Source: an uncultured Microbacteriaceae bacterium (GTDB lineage Bacteria > Actinomycetota > Actinomycetes > Actinomycetales > Microbacteriaceae). Taken from it: a stretch of DNA of 11,196 nucleotides. Below are positions 6,881-11,196 of this stretch, in pieces (position 1 is the stretch's first letter; each line of letters begins with the position of its first letter). The notes beneath the pieces were generated by a model. It was not told the origin of the DNA. It saw only the letters and a program-made list of their open reading frames with translations, and made no database searches. Position numbers and translations under genes: made by a program. The stretch lies in contig CAMLMQ010000089.1 of the NCBI GenBank assembly GCA_946481135.1, positions 1-11,196 of the forward strand. The letters are read 5' to 3'.

Positions 6881-7525
6881 GTGCCGCAGACTGGTCCGGT
6901 GACCCTCGCGCAGCCCATGCTCCCGCTCTGGGACGAGCCGCCGGCGTCGCACCGCGACCGCATCCTCGCGCACCAGAGCGATCGAGTCGCGTGGCTGAAG
7001 GCGCGCGCCCGGGGTGTGACCGCCACCGATGTGGCCCGCCTGACGAGCGAGAAGGCCGTGCGCACGCTCGCGATGGAGAAGTTGCTCGGGTCGCGCTTCG
7101 GCGGCAACGCCTACACCGCGCACGGCCTGCTGCGCGAACCGGCGATCGGCCGCTGGGCGGGCCGGGTGTACGGGATGCGCGCCTCCAACGAGCTCTTCCA
7201 CGCCGAGCACAACCGCGCGCACCTCGCGACCCCCGACGGCCTCCGCGAAGTCGACGGGCGCGTCGAACTGTGCGAGATCAAGACGACATCGCACTCGTGG
7301 CGGGGCATCCCCCGCCACTACCTGCGTCAGGTGTGGTGGCAGCAGTACGTGCTCGGTGCGGAGCGCACCCTCGTCGTATGGGAGCGCCACGACGAGTTCG
7401 TGCCGGTCGCCGACGAGCCGGAGTGCCGCTGGGTCGACCGCGACGACGCCGAGATCGCGAAGCTCGTGGGGCTAGCCGACGAGCTCCTCCGCGCGATGCG
7501 GCGCGACCCGGCCGACCGCCGCTGA
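6881..7525 (+). CDS. YqaJ-type exonuclease/recombinase domain protein (PD-(D/E)XK fold)
   Basis: 214 residues from GTG 6881. The order of motifs fits the YqaJ/lambda-exonuclease-like family: GVTATDVARL (45-54, the usual 'GASD' region), HGLLREPAIG with E86, ATPDGL with D119, E132-I-K134, and WWQQYVLGAERTLVVW (152-167). E86, D119, E132 and K134 would be the metal-binding and catalytic set of a PD-(D/E)XK nuclease. YqaJ proteins are known from phages as 5'-3' exonucleases working with a single-strand annealing protein; here no annealing protein, integrase or phage gene is adjacent, so a chromosomal repair or degradation role is inferred. Start choice is weak: GTG 6899 and ATG 6917 are in frame, and none has a good ribosome site. 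The 3' end overlaps the convergent membrane-protein gene by 54 nt. Confidence 0.85.
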   Translation: MPQTGPVTLAQPMLPLWDEPPASHRDRILAHQSDRVAWLKARARGVTATDVARLTSEKAVRTLAMEKLLGSRFGGNAYTAHGLLREPAIGRWAGRVYGMRASNELFHAEHNRAHLATPDGLREVDGRVELCEIKTTSHSWRGIPRHYLRQVWWQQYVLGAERTLVVWERHDEFVPVADEPECRWVDRDDAEIAKLVGLADELLRAMRRDPADRR

Positions 7526-8152
7526 CGGCCGCCGCCGCTCGAGAGCGAGCGCGGCGCCGTAGACGGCGAGCCACGCGATGCCGATCGTCGTGGCGACGAA
7601 CTCGAATCGGCTGCCGAGCCAGGCGTGGAAGTCGAACACCGACATGAGGCCGCCTGCTCCGGCGATGACCGCGACCGAGATCGCGGCGACGAGGGAGAAG
7701 CGGCGGATCACCGCGTGCCCGACCGCGAACGCGCACTGCAGCATCGCCCACGCCGCGAAGGCGAACGCGAGGGTCGCGGCGACCACGTGCCCGAGGTCCT
7801 GCCACGACAGGTCCGGGCCGAACCGCGGCACGGGGCACCCGCTCGTGCACGGCACCTGCGACGCGACGAGGAACAGCGTGCTCGCGATCCCGATGCTGAC
7901 GCTCGGCCGCCAGGCGCGCAGCACGACCGCCCGCGACACGACGCGGCGACCCGCCCACGCGACGAGCAGCCCGCCGAGCACGAGCAGCAGCAGCGCGCGT
8001 TCGAACCACGCCGCCGTGGGCTCGCCGTCGGCGCCGAGCTCGCTCACGTACAGCTCCCGCGGCACACCGGCACGAGCGACCCAGATGATCGCGAGCGACG
8101 CCAGCACGCTCACCGTGCCGACGACCGCGAGAACTCGGTCGCGCATCCTCAC
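7472..8152 (-). CDS. DUF998-type integral membrane protein
   Basis: About 226 residues with six likely membrane helices (about 7-26, 50-69, 83-100, 121-147, 151-172 and 184-204). The DUF998 signature is visible: YVSELGADGEPTAAWF after helix 1, then a Cys-containing loop CTSGCP (C102, C106), then WQDLGHVVAA (H122) opening the next helix. The function of DUF998 proteins is not established. The GTG at 8152 overlaps the stop of the upstream gene (GTGTGA), so translation is probably coupled; ATG 8146, two codons in, is an alternative. Its 3' end runs 54 nt into the convergent YqaJ-type gene, so each transcript carries antisense to the other. No terminator is evident in the overlap. A paired cysteine and histidine in a membrane protein hints at metal or redox use, but this is a guess. 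Confidence 0.85.
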   Translation of the reverse strand: MRMRDRVLAVVGTVSVLASLAIIWVARAGVPRELYVSELGADGEPTAAWFERALLLLVLGGLLVAWAGRRVVSRAVVLRAWRPSVSIGIASTLFLVASQVPCTSGCPVPRFGPDLSWQDLGHVVAATLAFAFAAWAMLQCAFAVGHAVIRRFSLVAAISVAVIAGAGGLMSVFDFHAWLGSRFEFVATTIGIAWLAVYGAALALERRRPSAAVGRVAPHRAEELVG

Positions 8153-8808
8153 ACGGCGTCGCGCAACGGCCAGCGCTCACCGCGTCGGGTGACCCAGATG
8201 CCCGCCGCTCCGACGCCCACCATGATCGCCGCGATGAGGATGACGTAGAACGCCACCGACAGGTATCCGTTCTCGGAGTTCGCGGGGTCGAGGAAGGGAT
8301 AGGGGTACCAGTCGACGACCGGACCGCGGATGAGGGTGTACGCCGCCCAGAGCACGGGGAATACGACGACGGCCCAGACGTGCCGCCACTCCAGGCGGGT
8401 GCGGCCCGGGGCGAGCAGCCAGTCGGCGATGAGCAGCAGCGGCCCCGCGACGTGGAGGATCTCGTTCGACCACGGCACCGTCTGTCCCTGCGGCAGCTCG
8501 ATGCCGCGCAGCAGCAGGTTGTAGACGATGAGCGTCACCGTCATGTAGGTCACCGCGACGAGGCGGAAGATGGTCACCGCGCGGGTCTCGGTGCGGGCGA
8601 GCGCGACCAGGGCGGCGCCGAGGACGAACGACACGACGGCGAGCACGTTCGACTCGATCGTGAAGAAGCTGAAGAAGTTCTGCAGCAGGAACCCGACGTC
8701 GCCCTCGTCGGCGATCGTGCGCTCGATCGAGCGCACCAGCTGGGCGATGATCGCAGCGAGCACGAGGCCCCCCGCCGCGAGCCGGAGGACGGCGAGGAGT
8801 GGTCTCAC
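8149..8808 (-). CDS. Pr6Pr-like integral membrane protein
   Basis: 219 residues from GTG 8808. Around six membrane helices, with the features of the Pr6Pr family: FFSFFTIESNVLA (residues 46-58), YNLLLRG, NEILHVAGPLLLIADWLL (115-132) and RGPVVDWYPYPFLD (161-174). Conserved N, H and D near membrane ends suggest a buried polar site, but the activity is unknown; these proteins are sometimes compared with FAR-17a/AIG1 hydrolases. The frame is open further upstream to ATG 8874, but the extra 22 residues are Arg-rich and family-atypical, and TATCCT (8820-8815) sits 6 nt before GTG 8808, which fits a leaderless actinobacterial transcript. The stop overlaps the next gene's start. The pair is probably one two-gene operon of membrane proteins, perhaps working together. 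Confidence 0.85.
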   Translation of the reverse strand: MRPLLAVLRLAAGGLVLAAIIAQLVRSIERTIADEGDVGFLLQNFFSFFTIESNVLAVVSFVLGAALVALARTETRAVTIFRLVAVTYMTVTLIVYNLLLRGIELPQGQTVPWSNEILHVAGPLLLIADWLLAPGRTRLEWRHVWAVVVFPVLWAAYTLIRGPVVDWYPYPFLDPANSENGYLSVAFYVILIAAIMVGVGAAGIWVTRRGERWPLRDAV

Positions 8809-8814
8809 GCTCGC

Positions 8815-8820
8815 AGGATA
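8815..8820 (-). promoter_or_regulatory. -10 element for a leaderless membrane-protein transcript
   Basis: TATCCT on the minus strand lies 6 nt before GTG 8808, the distance expected between a -10 hexamer and the first transcribed base. The transcript would begin at the start codon, which would explain why no Shine-Dalgarno is seen. The -35 region is weak. Confidence 0.5.
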
Positions 8821-8851
8821 GCGCGGCGGGACTTCTCGGGAAGCTTTCACG

Positions 8852-8879
8852 CGGCGGTGACGACGGCGTAACACCGCCG
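8852..8879. promoter_or_regulatory. Inverted repeat in the divergent control region
   Basis: Perfect 8-bp arms CGGCGGTG (8852-8859) and CACCGCCG (8872-8879) are separated by 12 bp, giving arm centres 20 bp apart, about two helical turns. It lies between the divergent Pr6Pr-like gene (start 8808) and the oxidoreductase (start 8928), so it could be an operator for a dimeric regulator. A GC-rich background raises the chance of coincidence. Confidence 0.35.
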
Positions 8880-8927
8880 ACTCATGAGCGGCATTGACTG
8901 AGCGCAGGGGAAGGCGGAGAGCTCGAG

Positions 8928-9893
8928 ATGACGACGATGCGCGCGATGACGATGTCGCAGGCCGGCGGGCCGGAGGCCCTCGCGCTCGCGGTGCTGCCGC
9001 GGCCCGTGCGGGTGAGCGCCGAGGTGCTCGTACGCGTCGTCGCGGCGGGTATCAATCCGATCGACGCGAAGACCCGTGCCGGGGGCGGCGCGTACGCCGG
9101 TCTCGCCACGTTTCCCGCGGTGCTCGGCAACGACTTCAGCGGCGTCGTCGTCGAGGCGCCCTACGAGGCGCATCCGCTGCAACCCGGCACCGAGGTCTAC
9201 GGGATGGGGCTCGTGCCGCGGATGGCGGGCACCTACGCCGAGTACGTCGCGGTGCCCGCGCTGAGCGTCGCACGCAAGCCCTCCCGGCTCTCCCACGTCG
9301 AGGCCGCGGCTGTTCCGCTCGCCGCGCTCACCGCGTGGGGCATGGTGGTCGAGACCGCGAAGGCACACGAGGGTCAGCGGATGCTCATCCACGCCGGCGC
9401 GGGCGGTGTCGGCCACTTCGCCGTGCAGTTCGCCGAGTACTTCGGCGCGCACGTGATCGCCACCGGGTCGGCCCGCAACGCCGGCTGGCTGCGGGAGCTC
9501 GGCGCGGCGGAGGTGGTCGACTACACGTCCGAGCGCTTCGAGGACGTGCTCGACCCGGTCGACGCGGTCATCGACCTCGTCGGCAACGTGCACGACGACA
9601 CCGGGTCGCGGTCGCTGCGGGTGCTTCGCCCGGGTGGTGTCGTCGTCAACGGACCGACGGGCTCGTGGCCGACGATGGCCGAGGAGGCCGCCGTCGCGGG
9701 CGTGCGGGCCACGGGATACCGCGTCTCGCCCGACGGCGCGACGCTCGCCGTGATCTCGCGCCTGCTCGAGTCGGGCGACGTCAAGGTGTACGTCGACCGG
9801 GTCTTCGAGCTGGAGGAGGCGGGCGAGGCGCACCGGGCGATCGAGACCGGGCACACCCGCGGGAAGCTCGTGCTGCGCGTCAGCGACGGCTGA
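8928..9893 (+). CDS. NADP-dependent oxidoreductase, quinone-reductase-type MDR family
   Basis: 321 residues, normal for zinc-free medium-chain dehydrogenase/reductases. The N-terminal GroES-like half has GGPEAL (13-18), VVAAGINPIDAKTR (37-50), PAVLGNDFSGVV (63-74) and GTYAEYVAV (101-109). The nucleotide-binding half has HAGAGGVGHFAVQFA (155-169), carrying the glycine-rich turn, then HVIATGSARN, GAAEVVDY and DAVIDLVGN. The structural and catalytic zinc cysteines of classical alcohol dehydrogenases are absent, so it probably reduces quinones or activated alkenes with NADPH; the substrate is unknown. The C-terminal FELEEAGEAHRAIETGHTRGKLVLRV is standard. The ATG at 8928 has GGAG 8 nt upstream. 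It seems monocistronic: 135 bp with its own promoter signals separate it from the aminotransferase gene, and the gene to its left is divergent. Confidence 0.95.
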   Translation: MTTMRAMTMSQAGGPEALALAVLPRPVRVSAEVLVRVVAAGINPIDAKTRAGGGAYAGLATFPAVLGNDFSGVVVEAPYEAHPLQPGTEVYGMGLVPRMAGTYAEYVAVPALSVARKPSRLSHVEAAAVPLAALTAWGMVVETAKAHEGQRMLIHAGAGGVGHFAVQFAEYFGAHVIATGSARNAGWLRELGAAEVVDYTSERFEDVLDPVDAVIDLVGNVHDDTGSRSLRVLRPGGVVVNGPTGSWPTMAEEAAVAGVRATGYRVSPDGATLAVISRLLESGDVKVYVDRVFELEEAGEAHRAIETGHTRGKLVLRVSDG

Positions 9894-9923
9894 GCCCGGG
9901 TGTCGCCAACAGCCGACTCGGGC
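9894..9923 (+). terminator. Weak terminator-like hairpin after the oxidoreductase
   Basis: GCCCGGGT (9894-9901) pairs with ACTCGGGC (9916-9923), eight pairs including one G-U in the plus-strand RNA, directly after the TGA. The 14-nt loop is large and no U run follows, so this is only a possible terminator. Confidence 0.35.
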
Positions 9924-9970
9924 GTGACCACTGGACGAAAGCTCCAATCCCGGACGGGTCCTCGCAGCGC

Positions 9971-9976
9971 TATCCT
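9971..9976 (+). promoter_or_regulatory. Candidate -10 element of the aminotransferase gene
   Basis: TATCCT fits the TAnnnT pattern and would place the transcription start near 9983, about 46 nt before ATG 10029. No clear -35 hexamer is seen at 16-18 bp, which could mean dependence on an activator. Confidence 0.4.
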
Positions 9977-9979
9977 GGA

Positions 9980-9991
9980 CGGAACGTTCCG
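9980..9991. promoter_or_regulatory. Perfect 12-bp palindrome at the aminotransferase transcription start
   Basis: CGGAACGTTCCG is fully self-complementary and begins 3 bp after the candidate -10 element, so it covers the expected start of transcription. A repressor bound there would block initiation. The cognate regulator is not in the window. Confidence 0.4.
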
Positions 9992-10028
9992 GCATTCGCG
10001 ATGCCGCCCGATCGCCCGGGAGGGCACC

Positions 10029-11196
10029 ATGACGACGCATGACACCGCCGCGCTACAGCGCTCCGCCCGAGACCACCTCTGGATGCAGTTCGCGCGCCAG
10101 TCGACGATGGAGTCGGGCGTGCCGATCATCGTCAAGGGCGAGGGGCATCACATCTGGGACGCCGAGGGCCGGAAGTACATCGACGGGCTCTCGGGCCTCT
10201 TCGTCGTCAACGCCGGCCACGGACGCGCCCGGATCGCCGAGGCGGGCGCTCGCCAAGCGTCCGAGCTGGCATTCTTCCCGCTCTGGTCGTACGCGCATCC
10301 GACGGCGATCCAGCTCGCCGAGCGACTCGCCGGATATGCACCCGGCGACCTCAACCGGGTCTTCTTCTCCTCCGGCGGGGGCGAAGCGGTCGAGACGGCC
10401 TTCAAGCTCGCGAAGAACTACTGGAAGCTCCAGGGCCGACCGGGCAAGCACAAGGTCATCTCGCGCGCCGTCGCCTATCACGGCACCCCCCAGGGCGCGC
10501 TCGCCATCACCGGCATCCCCGCGATCAAGGAGGCGTTCGAGCCCGTCACCCCCGGCGGACTCCGCGTGCCGAACACGAACTACTACCGCGCGGAGGAGTC
10601 CGGCTTCGGCGGCGGGACGCTCGAGGAGTTCGGCGTCTGGGCCGCGGACCGCATCGAGCAGATGATCCAGTTCGAGGGACCCGAGACGGTCGCCGCGGTG
10701 TTCCTGGAGCCCGTGCAGAACTCGGGCGGATGCTTCCCGCCCCCGCCGGGCTACTTCCAGCGCGTGCGGGAGATCTGCGACCGCTACGACGTGCTCCTCG
10801 TCTCGGACGAGGTGATCTGCGCCTTCGGCCGTGTCGGCCACATGTTCGCGTGCGGCGCCTACGGCTACGTGCCCGACATCATCACGTGCGCGAAGGCGCT
10901 CACCTCGGGCTACGCACCGATGGGGGCGACGATCGTGTCGGACCGCGTGTACGAACCGTTCTCCGCGGGCACCGAGTGGTTCGCGCACGGCTACACGTTC
11001 GCGGGCCACCCCGTCGCCGCCGCGATGGCCCTGGAGAACCTCGACATCTTCGAGGAGGAGGGGCTCAACGAGCGCGTACGCGAACTGTCGCCACTGTTCC
11101 GCTCGAAGCTCGAGACGCTGCTCGACCTGCCGATCGTCGGAGACGTGCGCGGCGACGGCTACTTCTTCGGCATCGAACTCGTGAAGGACAAGGCGA
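10029..11196 (+). CDS. Class III pyridoxal-phosphate aminotransferase, C-terminus cut by window edge
   Basis: 389 residues are present of an expected 450-460, and the frame runs off the right edge. The fold-type I class III layout is clear: an N-terminal part with IWDAEGRKYIDGLSG (42-56), the phosphate-binding FFSSGGGEAVETAFKLAK (112-129), AYHGTPQGALAITG (149-162), FLEPVQNSGG (225-234), SDEVICAFGRVG (259-270) with D260 contacting the cofactor ring nitrogen, and CAKALTSGYAPMG (287-299) with K289 as the Schiff-base lysine. GYTFAGHP (321-328) follows. This is an omega-aminotransferase-type enzyme acting on an amine or omega-amino acid with pyruvate or 2-oxoglutarate; relatives serve in putrescine, GABA or beta-alanine breakdown, but the substrate is not readable here. 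GGGAGG lies 5 nt before ATG 10029. The serine usual in SGSEAVE is glycine (G117), which I believe is common in this subgroup. Confidence 0.95.
   Translation, partial: MTTHDTAALQRSARDHLWMQFARQSTMESGVPIIVKGEGHHIWDAEGRKYIDGLSGLFVVNAGHGRARIAEAGARQASELAFFPLWSYAHPTAIQLAERLAGYAPGDLNRVFFSSGGGEAVETAFKLAKNYWKLQGRPGKHKVISRAVAYHGTPQGALAITGIPAIKEAFEPVTPGGLRVPNTNYYRAEESGFGGGTLEEFGVWAADRIEQMIQFEGPETVAAVFLEPVQNSGGCFPPPPGYFQRVREICDRYDVLLVSDEVICAFGRVGHMFACGAYGYVPDIITCAKALTSGYAPMGATIVSDRVYEPFSAGTEWFAHGYTFAGHPVAAAMALENLDIFEEEGLNERVRELSPLFRSKLETLLDLPIVGDVRGDGYFFGIELVKDKA

Noticed and set aside
5401..7647. A 748-codon open frame on the plus strand
   Set aside because: It runs antisense to rplJ and the tailed membrane protein and out of frame through the YqaJ gene, with Arg-rich shadow composition and no domain.
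8809..8874. N-terminal extension of the Pr6Pr-like protein to ATG 8874
   Set aside because: The 22 extra residues are Arg-rich and lie upstream of the TATCCT -10 element. GTG 8808 gives the usual family N-terminus directly at the first membrane helix.
8894..8899. TTGACT as a -35 element for the oxidoreductase
   Set aside because: No -10-like hexamer lies 16-19 bp downstream; that stretch is the purine-rich ribosome-binding region.
1..11196. CRISPR array, tRNA/rRNA, insertion sequence, integrase, toxin-antitoxin pair or known defence system
   Set aside because: I saw no spaced direct repeats, cloverleaf, transposase motif, terminal inverted repeats or small paired genes. The lone YqaJ nuclease is not enough to call a defence or phage locus.

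Overview
The window looks like chromosomal DNA of a high-GC actinobacterium, most likely in or near the Microbacteriaceae. This rests on very strong G/C preference at third codon positions, frequent GTG starts, TAnnnT-type -10 elements, a C-terminal LAxTG sorting signal of the kind used by class E sortases, and the style of the ribosomal protein leader. No rRNA, tRNA, CRISPR array, insertion sequence or phage block is visible. The family assignment is inference.

Layout. (1) Positions 1-491, minus: the N-terminal part of an ABC exporter, cut by the window edge. (2) 574-2580, minus: a secreted, wall-anchored protein of 668 residues made of six similar two-cysteine beta modules and ending in LALTG, a hydrophobic stretch and an Arg-rich tail. 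(3) 2581-2869: a divergent control region with facing promoter candidates, a dense run of G tracts and a small dyad. (4) 2870-4504, plus: a LuxR-type regulator with a long helical region but no ATPase. (5) 4567-4676: two back-to-back terminators between convergent units. (6) 4690-5643, minus: rplL and rplJ, with an attenuator-type leader and promoter candidate up to 5849. (7) 5860-6798, minus: a secreted single-pass membrane protein with a Lys/Pro/Ala-rich cytoplasmic tail. (8) 6881-7525, plus: a stand-alone YqaJ-type nuclease. (9) 7472-8808, minus: a translationally coupled pair of small multi-pass membrane proteins (Pr6Pr-like, then DUF998-like). (10) 8928-9893, plus: a zinc-independent NADP-dependent quinone-oxidoreductase-type MDR enzyme. 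(11) 10029 to the right edge, plus: a class III aminotransferase missing its C-terminus, preceded by a -10 element and a perfect 12-bp palindrome.

How the genes relate. Only rplJ-rplL is a well-understood functional unit. The most interesting accessory unit is the divergent pair of modular surface protein and ATPase-less LuxR regulator. The geometry suggests, but does not prove, that the regulator controls the surface protein gene. The remaining genes look like ordinary accessory or housekeeping genes with local regulatory signals. I see no defence system, biosynthetic cluster or mobile element here, and I do not claim a previously undescribed system. The best candidates for new biology are the surface protein with its regulator, and the tailed membrane protein next to rplJL.
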